Under the pieces are notes generated by a model. That model was not told the DNA's origin. It made no database searches and worked only from the letters and a program-made list of their open reading frames with translations. DNA of 64,000 bases, from assembly GCA_013397435.1 (NCBI GenBank), contig VZRG01000363.1, positions 310,001 through 374,000 on the forward strand, read 5' to 3'. Position numbers and translations under genes: made by a program. This stretch comes from Erythrocercus mccallii (lineage: Eukaryota > Chordata > Aves > Passeriformes > Dicruridae). Positions 52,758 through 63,716 of this stretch are shown here, in pieces (positions within the stretch are counted from its first letter, which is position 1; each line of letters opens with the position of its first letter).

Positions 52758-55700
52758 CTAGGGAAAAATCAGACAGGAAAGGAAGTATGTTTTTAGACTC
52801 ATATGCTGTAGATCTACAATACATTGTATAAGGGTTATTCTTTCATGAAGTACAAAACACTGTGTCTGCCGTAAACCGGGAAGGAAGTTTAATTTGATTG
52901 TGGTGCAGGACGTCAGCAAAAGACTTTGTCAGATGTGCTGTGAGTTAAATAAATACATGAGAACAACTGACTTTGGGGGATGCAGAAAACCTTACAGAAA
53001 GCTGTCAATGAACAGGATGACCAAAGCCAATGTGTTCAGGACTGTGTCCCTATCTTTGTGCCACTGTGTGCCTTCAGTGGATCTATTTACTACAGCTTGC
53101 TGGGCTTTTGTTCCCAAGATTCCCCAGCTGCCACATCGAACGTCATGGAGCAGTACTTCTTCCTGTCAGGAGCCCATGACTAACACAGCCCTCCTGGCTG
53201 TTTCTGTGTGGAACTGGGGTTCCAGCACACTGCCATGTTCTGGCATTGCCTCTGGGGGCTTTCCACACATCAAGTTGTCGTGGCATCCTTATGCCTCCAT
53301 GGACTCCTTTATGCAGCTGTCTGGTTATTTTGCCACTGTTTCACATGTTGACCTGCTGGGAAGGGCCACTTTGAGATTATTGTTAGTACTGGGAAAGGAT
53401 TATATCTGTGAACTGAGAGTTTCACTCTAGATGAGATCAGATGCACCACATGTGGGAGACAAATACAGTCTTGGCACATCCTGCCACACACAGTGATCTT
53501 TCTGGTTGTGAAAAGCTTTCCTGAAGCTGAACAAAGGGATGGAGTTTCTACCTAAAGGTGAATTTCACCTAAGAGGAAGCCAAAAGAGCCAGAGACAGGC
53601 AGGGAATGAAAGCCAGAAACAGGAGGGGAGACAGAAGCAGGAGGTGAGTTCAAGGCTGTTCTGGTTGAGGGGAGCTCCCCATGTGCCTCGGGAAGGACCC
53701 TGCACCAGCTGAATGCTGAGGCCAGAATCTGTGGGGATGGAGAAAGAGCCCAGGAGGGAGGATGGGCAGAGGGACCCACCAGGGAAACACACGGGTGTAC
53801 CACGGCACCCCAGATGGGCAAGGAGGAAGCTGAAGCACTTTTCACCTCCCTTCACTAAATTTCTGCCCTTGTTCAAAGCTGAAATTAACTTTCTTCAAGA
53901 AAATATTTTCTTAACATTAACATTAGTGAATGATAACTCATAAGAAAATACTGAAAAGCAGGACTCTCAATGGCCTGAAATCAAATTTCAGGAGAAAAAT
54001 CAACTCTGAAAAACTGTTGTATTCAAACAGTGAGGAATTATAATTTCTTTTCTTAATTTATATGTATATGGCAATGAGAAGGTATAATTTGTTGGGTTTA
54101 ACCAGAGCTGGACAAGACAGTTTATTGCACAAGGTAAAAACCCAAGTTCCATTCTGCCGTTTTGCTTTGTATGGGAAAATTGTTTTTCCAATGGATTTAC
54201 GCATTGGTTTTTCTTCACCTATTTAGTACTTCTTGTCTGCAAAATTACAAGACTAGAACAAGGCAGCCTATTGGCTTATATTTGACAATGTTTGTAGAAC
54301 TCTGTGTTAGAACTTGGGAGTTCCTCTGTGTGTGACAAAGTTAAAATCCTGTTGATTTTAAAGTCATGAGAACTGCAGCATCATGGTCTGTCATATTCAC
54401 TGTGAGAATCAGGTGAAAACTGGGCACCTTCTCTCTTCAGTGTTCTGCAAAAACACTGTGAGGTGGTTTTTTTTTGTGGTCTCTAAATCTCTCTCTCTGG
54501 ACTGCCTTTAAAACTAATAGTTTGAACAGAAATAATATTTTGGGATCAAGAGAGGCTGTGTTATTGAAAGGTGTTCTGTATTCAGTTTTTGAGGGTTGGT
54601 ATAGAGTTGAGGAGGCATACAGATCTGTAGTTTGTTACAGGTGCTCTTTTCTGTCCTATAATCTCTAGCTACATGTGATCAACTCTTCAAGGAGAGGTAT
54701 TTTTTTCCAGGTTAAGTATTCTGTTTGTCAAACAAGAACTCTTCATCACTGTCTCTTGGCTCTTCTTGACTACCAAAATGAGTTGGCCAGATAATACAAT
54801 CTTTGATGTAAAATTCTGTCCTAGAATCTAGAGGGGTTGCTGTGCATTTTTAGTTGATTAGTAGAATGGAGATTTGGTAAGAAATGCAGTCTTAACCCAT
54901 GTGATAAATTGGTAATGAATCCCAAGATCATTCCACTTTCCAAATTGATACATAACTGTGTTCTTCTGGATATTTTTGCTGCATCTGAGCTTTCAATAAA
55001 ATGAAGAGCTGAGAGCTTTTTTTCTCTCTCCCCTGTCTGCTATCAAGAGTGGTGGCACCACCTTTTCTTGATGGGTATGATGAGATCAGTGAAAACAGTA
55101 CAGGTAAAATAAAATCCTGTCTACCATTCACCCCAAACCAAAGAGAAATCAGTCATTCATGAAGTTCATGAAGCCTGATTCATTGAATATTTGTGTCTCA
55201 CAGTTGATGTCTCTGGTGTTTATTGGAATGAAATAGTGTGCTCAAAACTTAGGAGATAGAAGGCTTGAACAGATGCACCAAAAGACAGGCACAGACACAC
55301 TTGTGCCCATCCTGTGAGCATGAGTCTTGTTTACCTGAAAGCAGAAATGAAATTAAACTGCAGATGAAAAGGCAGGGGAACAAAGAAATAACTTCAATCT
55401 TTCTAGCAATATAATAGCAACATGACAGAAATCTCTCTTCTAGCTGAACTGTCTGAACATTTGAGACACAAGCTCCCAGTCACATCCCCCAGCATGATGT
55501 AGAGGTGGTGGAAAGTTCAGCTGCCAGGATACCATAGATACATCTCCCCTTTACTCTCCCCTAAGACAGCAGAAGCCTCCTGGCTACAGCACAGTTGTTC
55601 CTTGAGCTGCCAGTCCCTCATCAGCACTGGCTGAGACATCCTTTGTTTTTCCTAACCTGTCATATTTGCAGCTGTGTTTCAAGGAGTTTGTAATCCCCCA

Positions 55701-57805
55701 CTCAGGAAGAGTGGTGTAGAGAGTAATGACATAGATAACTCTCACTTTATCTCTTGGGAAGCCATCCTGAGCAAACTGCTTCCTTCCTGCTCCTGGGGAC
55801 TGAGAGAGGTTTTGTGGGCCAAATGATTTTTGGCACTGGATGGTCTGCTGACAGCACTTCAGGAGTCATCCTGAAATCCAGGCAGTGAAGTGTGAGCATG
55901 TGAGCCAGTTGTCAGAGCAGTAAAGTTAATGAAACCCCTCAGATCCTGACTGGAGAGAGTCCCCTGGCATTACCACATTGCTGAGGAATGAGGGACTGAC
56001 GTTGATTGACCATGAGCTAAAATGAACAGAAAATTTAGGACTGTGCAGTCGTGTAAATAAACTTGTCTCTTTAACCCTATGGTTATGGTTAAAAGAATGT
56101 AAAGACTGATATGCTATAAAACTGAGATGAAGATTTTGCTCAAGTTCCTAATGATAGTCTAATGATAAAAATGCCATCAAATTCAGCAGTGGAGAATTAT
56201 CTGTAAATATTAATTTACAATGGGTTGGTAGGGATTTTCCATTCCCTCGAAGGGAAGAAAGGGAGGAACACATAAGAATTAAAAGTTGGAGCCAAGATAG
56301 GCAAGGCTACCAGGAAAGAACCACCAGGAATGATCAGTCCTTGCATGAGACAGGAGAGGAGCTGAGTGTGACCAGCATGGAGGCAATGGTGGGCAGAGGA
56401 AAAGGAGCTTCAGGTAACAGAGATGCTGAATGCAGATTTTAGTAAAGAACTAGATGTGCCTGCTATTGTGTCATGAAATGGAGGTTGGATAGAGCTAATC
56501 ACACTTGACTTGTTCTGAGTTAATTCCAGTGTAGATTTTCCAGGAGCAGGCAGGAAGATGGTGGGATCATTTCTGATACTGCTCACAGCTGGAGATCAGC
56601 TCCTCTGAAGATGCCCTGTGTGAGAAGCACCTTGTGTAGGTACTTCCAAATGATTTTAAACTAAATGTCAGGTTAGCTGATCCAGTTATACTTTTATTGT
56701 TGCCTGGTGGCACTGCCCAGGGGTATGGATAATGACATTGCCTGTTGGGATGGAAAAAAGGCCTCTGGTATGCTTTTGTAAAACAGAATTTTGTTGAAGC
56801 AGTTTATTTTGGATTGCAGATGTGAGTTATTAATTTCTCTCTCTTCCTCTTGTATGGGGAGAAGACAACTCTCAAAATATTTCCAAAAGAAATTAAATCG
56901 AAAAAACACAACTGCAAAATATTTTGCATCGATACAATTATGCACTTGAACAAAAATGCACTTACAAGCTCTACTAGCTGAAATGCAGTTTCATAAAGAG
57001 TGGGCTTCTAGCTGTTGAATTTACTAGTGGCTTGATGATATGATTTAATTTGTTCTCTATAGCAGCACATCCAGGACTGTTTAAACATTTTCATTTTTGT
57101 TTCTGTTTATAAACTTCTCACATGTACATATTAAATATTCATGGTTAATACTAGCAGGAAAATATTGCTAGATAAATTATTGATGTCTAAATATAATAGT
57201 TTTCCATTTTAATGATTAAATTTTTTCGATGTGATTTATTTTAAATGGTTTTTATACTGCTGATTTAATTCTTTATTCATTTTGGGCTGCAAGATAAAAT
57301 TTTCCAGGAAATACTGCATGAGATTCTGATCTCCCAAACGGATTTGCAATCTTCCAGTTTCATTATCTTCAGTGAAATTTTGTTGCCATCCTGACTCTAT
57401 CCTTATCTTTAAGACTGGTTTATGTTATTTATTTATATGTGAGGCTTTTGTGTATATTTTAGGAAAGTGGGAGGTTAATGGTGAAATGCTAATGACCTTC
57501 TCCAACTAATCATAACTTAATTCCTGACAATACTTGTATCCATTTTGGATGCTGGTATTTTAAACCTAAACTTCAGTGAGACACTTCCAAGGTTATGGAT
57601 GCATTCAGCACAGTGTTTCCGCAGCAAGTGTGAAAGTGTCAGTTTGGAAACAACTTAGGATCAGCCTCTGCAACCCTTAGTCCCATAAAGAAATGTTTTA
57701 CCCTGAGATGGCTTCCATTTTATTTAAATAATGGTGACAAAATTGCCACTATGCTACAATAAAACAGAACATGTTTGAAATTGAAACAAGAAATGCAGAA
57801 CACTT
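52758..57805. other. non-coding stretch, longest chance ORF in the window
   Basis: The 178-codon plus-strand frame at 52894-53430 is the longest in the window. I see no domain, no signal peptide, no repeats and no splice-framed neighbours, and a second open frame overlaps it (52980-53183), so I leave it uncalled. A GC- and purine-richer patch at about 53540-53840 carries overlapping frames on both strands and the duplication at 53587-53629. The rest is AT-rich. Confidence 0.5.
53587..53629. repeat. 24-bp period purine-rich duplication
   Basis: AGCCAGAGACAGGCAGGGA (53587-53605) recurs as AGCCAGAAACAGGAGGGGA (53611-53629), 16 of 19 identical, inside a G/A-rich patch containing several CAG words. 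Confidence 0.7.
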
Positions 57806-58111
57806 TCAGGTATTTGAAGGTTTTAAATATTCAAAATAAGACTTCACAAAACAGGAAAACTTGTGTAAGGTAAGTATTGTTCCTACTAAAACCAACAACA
57901 TAAACCAGACATAAAATCCAGAATAAAATTCTCTCAAAAACCTGGTGTTATTTTCATTCACTTTCAGCTCTTCCCAGCAGAGCTGCTTAGCTAATCTGAT
58001 GGCATCACTTGTGACACTTATCCATAGGGCATAAAATAGCAGTTTGCCACCCACCTTGAGCAGGTTGTTTTTGAAATGTTTGAAGACAAAAAAAAAAGCA
58101 CCCTGCCATTA
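57806..58111 (-). other. membrane-protein-like open frame, possibly TMEM207-like exon or remnant
   Basis: The minus-strand frame is open from just after a TAA at 58109-58111 to a TGA at 57806, with no ATG in its first half; the 82-codon version begins at GTG (58052-58054), so it would have to be spliced into. The residues from that GTG show a hydrophobic, signal-like start (about 2-18), an acidic patch with C-W-E-E (26-29), V-N-x-N and an N-N-T glycosylation sequon (32-37), then one strong membrane segment (about 43-63) with YVWFMLLVLVGTIL, followed by a basic and aromatic tail. This order (C.EE...VN.N then Y[IV]W..LL.LVLV) recalls human TMEM207, a small single-pass protein of the VOPP1/WBP1 type encoded near CLDN16. 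That comparison is from memory and covers only about 35 residues. The Pro-rich PPxY tail expected for the family was not found nearby. Alternatives are a decayed exon, a retrocopy, or chance. Confidence 0.25.
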
Positions 58112-58191
58112 GAGGCAAGCTGGAATTTTATATCCACTTCTCTTTTTTTTTGACAGTTATAGTTGAAACTGTCACTTTTTTTTTTTTTTTT
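58088..58191. repeat. A10 and T16 homopolymers with an 8-bp hairpin between
   Basis: A10 lies at 58088-58097, a T9-10 run at about 58142-58150, then the inverted repeat TGACAGTT / AACTGTCA (58151-58158 and 58167-58174), then T16 at 58176-58191. The last run ends TTTCCAG, which imitates a plus-strand splice acceptor. Confidence 0.85.
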
Positions 58192-58636
58192 CCAGAGCCT
58201 TTAAAATGAATCTTTTAACATGTGGACATGAATACATTAAAGTGGAAAAAATCCCTGCAGCTTTACTGGGTGCTAGTTGACACATGGAGACCTCGGTATT
58301 CAATGCACACACAGAACACATGTGATTAAAATTGCAATTATAGCCCTGTGTTAAGCATTTGAAAGCATAAATTAAAGGGGATTGGTAATCTTTTATATTC
58401 CTAGCATTTCCCATTTCCACACATTCCAGCCCAGGATCTATGCAATCTTTAATTGGAGCACTGAAGGAATTGAGGCAGCAAATATTGTACAGCTGTTCTT
58501 GCGATGAAAAGCACAAAATGTTTTTAGTCGCATTACCCAAAATGAATGGTCTCCAAACCAGGTTCCTTTTTTTCTTTTTCTTTTTTTTTTTTTTTTTTCC
58601 CAAATGTCCTTTTGTAGGTCAAGTGGCTAAAAAACT
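58192..58636. other. stretch between two long T runs
   Basis: About 390 bp of unique-looking DNA between T16 (ending 58191) and a broken T tract with a run of 18 T at 58581-58598. A 143-codon minus-strand frame fills it, with lysine runs at both ends coming from the homopolymers. The A-tract at each end (minus strand) could suggest retroposed sequence, but I recognise no parent and see no poly(A) signal before the tract. Confidence 0.4.
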
Positions 58637-59034
58637 TCTCATATGAGAAGAAACTGAGATAGCTGACATGGGTTAGCCTGGAAAAGAGAAGGCTTAGGAG
58701 GGAATCTCATAATTTTCTACAGATATCTGATGGAAGGATGTGTGGAAGATGGAGCCAAACTGTTCTCAGTGGTGCACAACAAGGACAAGGTCAGAGTCAA
58801 TGAGCACAAACAGAAGTTCAGACAGGAAACTGTCTGAACATAAAACATCCCCTTTTTTACTGGAATAATGATTGAAAATGAGACAGGTTGTCCTGAGAGG
58901 CTGTGGAGATTCCATTTGGGGAGATATTCAAAACATAACTGAGAAACTTGCTGCAGTTTGACCCTGTTTGAGCTATAGAGTTTTACAAGGTGGTTTCTGG
59001 TAGTCCCTTCCCAGCTCCACTATTCTGTGATTTT
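58637..59034 (+). mobile_element. CR1 LINE 3' end, longest copy in the window
   Basis: About 400 bp in plus orientation. Landmarks in order: 'ctcatatgagaagaaactga', 'agcctggaaaagagaagg', 'gggaatctcataattttcta', 'gatggagccaaactgttctc', 'agtggtgcacaacaaggac', 'aatgagcacaaacagaagtt', 'gaaactgtctgaacat', 'ttactggaataatgattga', 'ggttgtcctgagaggctgtg', 'ttggggagatattcaaaaca' and 'attctgtgatttt' as the terminal repeat. This is the C-terminal end of the CR1 reverse-transcriptase ORF and its short 3' end, with indels and stops. The element is broken and 5'-truncated; the LTR at 59258 inserted a little downstream. Confidence 0.92.
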
Positions 59035-59257
59035 GGGAAATGTGGACAGCATGCCCAGGTTTTGTAAATTTAAAAACTGTCAGTTTGGTTTCTTATACAT
59101 GGGACTGGAAAGTATTTCCTGGGCCATGAGGTTTATTAAGCTTGCCAATAACACAGACTTTGTATCAGAAAAATCTATTTCTAAAGCTGTCTCATATCCT
59201 CCACATCATAAAACATTCCTTTATAAATACAAAGGCTACATATTCTGTAGGAGAGGG

Positions 59258-59763
59258 GAATACAGGTGACCTTGTCCCTGATAAGTAACAGCTGTGTTAA
59301 TTACCCAATTCAACCTTGGCCCTGATGAGTCACAGCTGTATGCAATAAAGATAAGTGTGATAAAAGGGAGTGGGTTAGCTGGTGAGGGGAGTCGTGAAGG
59401 AGGAGGAACCCTGAAGAAAGAGGGAGAGGAACATGAAGAAGGAGGATCCTGGGGAGAGAGAATCACTGCTGTCAGGTCAGTCTGGGTGTGCAGTCAGAGC
59501 TGTTGTTGGAACCTGCAGTCCCAGTCTCGCTGGGTGAAAGCCTGCAGTCAGTGTCTGCAAACTGATCCCTGCAGGCAGAGTTCAGCAGGAAATACCCAGC
59601 AGTCAGAGGCTGCAAGGGAAACCTACAGCAGGAGCTGCTGCAGCCGGAGTCAGTGAATGGTTGGGGTCAGGATGGCTGAGCTGTAAAGAGGAATAAACCA
59701 GGACCCTTTTCATCCTGTGGTAAACAAGAAGTCTTTGTCTTGGCTCATTTCTACCCTCTAACA
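59258..59763 (+). mobile_element. probable solo LTR of an avian endogenous retrovirus
   Basis: LTR-like organisation in plus orientation: a 44-bp duplicated element at the left end (CCTTGTCCCTGATAAGT at 59270 and CCTTGGCCCTGATGAGT at 59314), a TATA-like GATAAAAGGGAG near 59361, a long G/A-rich and CTGCAGTC-rich middle, AATAAA at 59692-59697, then a U5-like end 'tttctaccctctaaca' closing at 59763. The hexamer AGAGGG lies immediately outside both ends (59252-59257 and 59764-59769), consistent with a 6-bp target-site duplication. The left end then reads GAATACAGG and not TG, so that boundary could be wrong. No internal retroviral genes are present. Open frames inside (59294-59656 plus, 59603-59944 minus) are chance. 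Confidence 0.6.
59270..59344. repeat. 44-bp period duplication in the LTR
   Basis: Two imperfect copies start CCTTG(T/G)CCCTGAT(A/G)AGT and continue with (A/C)ACAGCTGT. The period is 44 bp; copies begin at 59270 and 59314. TGA(G/T)TCA-like words inside (ATGAGTCAC at 59325-59333) resemble AP-1 sites. Confidence 0.8.
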
Positions 59764-59769
59764 AGAGGG

Positions 59770-62700
59770 CTGCTGCAACAATATCTGATTCAGGGAACTC
59801 TTGCTGTCTTTGTATTCCATTGAAGTTCCATGTGTCTGAGAGCCAGTTTGGTCTTGTTCTCCTCCTGGGTGTAGATGAGCAGTAAAGGGTGGGCTGGCTG
59901 CTTGTCTTGTTCTGGTTGCTGTAAACTGGATCAAGTGGACTCAACAGGAGGGGAAAGGACTTTGTTTGTCCCAGGCACTCCTGAGGAGTAAGGAAGATTG
60001 ACAGGGTTTGGCTGAGAGCAGCAATGAGATAGTCCCACAGTTCTGAGGGTCATGGATTAGGAGGACGTTTGTGTGGGTTGTGAAGAGTCTGTTGTCACCC
60101 TAGAAGTCTCTGCAGTAGAAAATGAGTCAAAAGGAAATAGAAATATCAGTCCAGAAGTAGAGCCTTTTCAAATATTTCTATTTTCTCTAGAAAATTTGTT
60201 CTAAGTAATGTAGAAAAAAGTTTCACTTTCAGAACTCAAAAGTAGTTCTGTATCTCTAATAAAAAGGTGGAGGGCATTTGACATAGCCAGCAGAAAAGCC
60301 TTGATGTTCTTTTGAACCACAGAGTCTTGCCTTAGTTCACGTTTCGGCCCACATCAATGCATAGTGCAAGTGATTCTTGATTCTTACTGTTTGTTCTCTT
60401 CTCCTTTTATCTTCTCATGTAACCAGATGAGCCAGGCTTTAATTTCCTTTTGCTGTGCCCATTTCTGTGCAGAATGTGGAATGCAGTGTGCATGGTACGT
60501 ATGTATATAACTGCCATAAAATACAAAGCAGAACAAGGCTTATGATTTTTCAAAACCTGAAATGATGCATGTCAATACCCAAAGAGCAACTTCAGCAATC
60601 GAGAAGTGCTTAAACCTTCACCTTGATTTTAGGTAAAGAGCATCTTTTAACTCTTGTTTTTACTGATTGTCTTCAACCAAAACATACGAGTAGTTCTTTG
60701 CTGGAGCCCTGCTTTAACAAGGAAAGCTGCTCTCCTTGACTGTCACTGTGAACTGCTGTTAATGGGCCTGTTGCATTGGGGTGGGTTGCCAAGGGAGCAC
60801 GGCCTTGGGCTCACCTTGTCCTGAGCTCAGTGACCCTTCCATGTCCTTTACAAGCAGTGTCTGTTATTACACTGGCCTTCAGAAAACAACTCTGCTCTTC
60901 ATTTTATGCATTTCTACTTATTCAGCAACTGTGGTGTGGAACTTTCCAATTTTCTATATCCAATTAAGTTCTGATTCTGTGTTCATTTTACTTAGTCTAG
61001 GTAATAACTTTGCAATACTGTGAATATGAATGCAACATTATTTGGATACAAAGGTAATTGAAAACTGTTTTTCATGAAAATACCATGCTTTCTAATTTCC
61101 TTTTGCTGTCATGAAATCTCTTAAATACAGTGGAGAGGGAATTCCTCACTCTTGTCTGGTCATTATAACCTGAGGTCTGAAAGCTGCTCTGAGAAGACTG
61201 CAATACTGTCCAATAATTAAATGGCAAGAGTACAGCTCTCCATGAAATATAATTTTGTTGTCTTACATACAACGGACTATTGAATTTTTATGGAAGCATT
61301 TAGGAGATTTCCTAATAAACTTTGCAACACCTGCTCCATTGCTGTGTTTATGGTTCCTCATTTTTCACAGTCAAATTTTTAATTCATTCTTACAGAGGTA
61401 ATTATTGAACACATGTGCAATGGTGCTATTTACTCTGGGTTTTAAATTATTTTCCTTTTTCTGTTTTTTTTTCCTTCACTCTTAACATTTATCTCCTAAC
61501 CATTATATACAATTAAATTTGCTTTTCGGACTATGCTACACAAGCCCAATATAGACCAGTATAGGAATAATTTCCTGCATATCAGTCTCATAGTTTAGCT
61601 ATAAAGTTGAATGACTTTACAGTTTGTGTCAGGGCTATGCATGGGGCAATAGTTTTAAAACTAGGATATAATTTATTAAGGAATTAAATTTACTCATATA
61701 AAAGAGGTATGATAAAATGTCTTTACTATTAATTTTGCAGAGTAAAAGATTTTAATGGGAAGGAGCCACAGGAGCTTGTGCAGATTTGGAAGATACCAAA
61801 AATAAATATATATCTATTTTGTATACACACCTGTGAGAGTAATAAACACTTCTTCTAGTAGGCTTTTTCAAGAGCAGATACAAGAATAGAATCCTTAGCA
61901 AACTGCATCCTGCAGAAGGAGAGAGTGGTTAGTGAATAACTGTGTGGGGAAAGAGAAGGTGGCTATTCTCAGAAAGATATTTTATGTGGCTCTCCTCCCC
62001 CCATCATTTTCCTCTGATTATTTACCCTGTAGGAAAGGGCTAAGTTTGGTTGCAACATTTTTATACAGTATTAATTGTTATCCATAAATTTCCAGCTTTA
62101 AAACACTGCATCTGCTCAAAAAGTCATCCCTGAGATGCATTGTAATTATAGAGAACTGCTCCTGGAGTTATAAAGAAATAACTGAGGGTTTGTTTCTTTC
62201 TGGAGCATGATGAGCAATGACATTACTGGGTGTGGTAAAACACGTTTATGTGTGAGGGGCTTGGAATGAATCCACAGGAAGAACTGGGAAGAGCTTTGCA
62301 ATGTGGATGGGATCAGGGAGTATCCATGAGAATTTTGTAGCTGGGCCTGGAAACAAAGACCAAGCAGATGGTAATGAACTTGTGTTGTCTGGTGCTAGTT
62401 AAGATGCTTCGTGCTGTCTTGGAGGGGGGCAAGCTTCCTGGTTATATGTGTGGATGTAGGTTTTGCTTTACTGTTCTGTATTATTTGCTTTAAACATTAT
62501 ATTTAATTCCTTTTGAGAATGCTGGCTTGTGGCATTTCAACTGTTTGAACACTGAGAGTTCCCACAGGGTGGATTTCTAAATTAATTTTGACGTATTGTA
62601 GAAATTGTAGAGGAAACAGCATTGCTGAAGCAGGACTTGGTCTGGTGGTGCCAAAACTTTGGAGTTTCCTCTTTGGTAGCTTATCTGGGAAGGAGCTCTT

Positions 62701-63393
62701 TAAAAGAGACTCTCCCAAAAGTAGGATAGAGTGTTAGAGCAAGTGGGGATCCGTGACATCTGCAGTCCCAACAAGAATGTCCTTCCATGATAGGAGCAGT
62801 CACGTAGAAATTTATTCCATCTATTTCTCCAAGAATCTGCAACTAAGTTAATGGTGTCTCATTACAAAAATGTCATACAAAAAAGTTATCATCACAATAT
62901 TCATCAAATTACATCAGGTATTAATTTTGTCACACTTAAGCTTATCTCTGGATGACTAAGATAGAATGAAACAAATATTATCCAAATGATAAACTCTTCA
63001 GAGCTTCCTTATCACAGTGTTCTCAAACTCAGTAAAGTAGAAACATTTGTCTAAGGAATGACAAACTCTTTTGACAACCAACAGTGTAGTTTACTAAGTA
63101 AACCATTTTGTCTTTCCATGTGGATTGATATTAAGTTAAGAAAATATTCACCTGAGTGCCAGCTGAAATGATTGTGAATATATTTGAGCAATCATTGTGG
63201 AAAAGACCAGGCTGGGTCATTGTGTCGTAAATTAAACAAAACGTATAGCTAACTATGTGGATTCTTGTTAAGAGCTTTGCTTCTGCCATATTGAAACTGT
63301 TTTTGGGAAATTGTTTCTGGATTTTAGATGCAGAGTTTAGACAGGGTTTGAGAATCCATGTGTGTGCCTGCTGAGGCTGTCAAAACCAATTTT
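59770..63393. other. non-coding stretch, nothing recognised
   Basis: AT-rich DNA with frames of at most 80 codons. No exon, repeat family or regulatory motif could be supported. Confidence 0.5.
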
Positions 63394-63716
63394 CATAGAA
63401 TGGTTTGAGTAGGAAGGCTCCTCAAAGCTCCGCTTTTCTAATTCCCTGCCATTACCAGAGATGTTTTCCACTAGACCAGGTTGCTCCAAGTCATGTCTGA
63501 CCTGGCCGTGGACACTTCCAGGGATGAGGCAGCCATAGCTTTTCTGGACAAGCTGTGCCGGGCCCTCACCACCCTCATAGTTAATAATTTCTCCCTTATG
63601 TCTAATTGAAATCGACTCTTTTGCTTTGAAGTCATTTCCCCTTGTCCTTTTACTTCCCGCCTTTGTAAAAAGTCCCTCTTCAGCTCTCCTGTAGAACTCC
63701 TTGGGTACTGGAAAGT
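63394..63716 (-). mobile_element. CR1 LINE 3' end fragment, minus orientation
   Basis: The left end begins CATAGAATGGTTTGAGT, the reverse complement of the CR1 terminal repeat and 3' end, followed by 'ccactagaccaggttgctcc', 'acacttccagggatgaggca', 'ccctcaccaccctcatag', 'tttgaagtcatttcccctt' and 'aaaaagtccctcttcag'. On the minus strand the frame at 63337-63723 opens with a CR1 ORF2 C-terminal signature (VPKEFYRRAEEGLFTKA), then loses the consensus tail through a frameshift near the 3' end. It is truncated on the 5' side at about 63716. Confidence 0.92.

Noticed and set aside
52894..53430. Longest open frame (178 codons, plus strand)
   Set aside because: No domain, signal peptide or membrane pattern; a second frame is open across part of it; composition equals the surroundings. 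It is compatible with chance in 64 kb.
53552..53876. Three overlapping proline/serine-rich minus-strand frames
   Set aside because: Simultaneous opening of several frames reflects the GC- and purine-rich composition; no CpG island or exon signals.
58172..58603. 143-codon lysine-flanked protein
   Set aside because: Lysine runs are homopolymer translation; the middle has no recognisable features.
59294..59944. Frames of 120 and 113 codons as retroviral or host proteins
   Set aside because: They lie within or across the LTR, on opposite strands, and match no gag, pol or env pattern.
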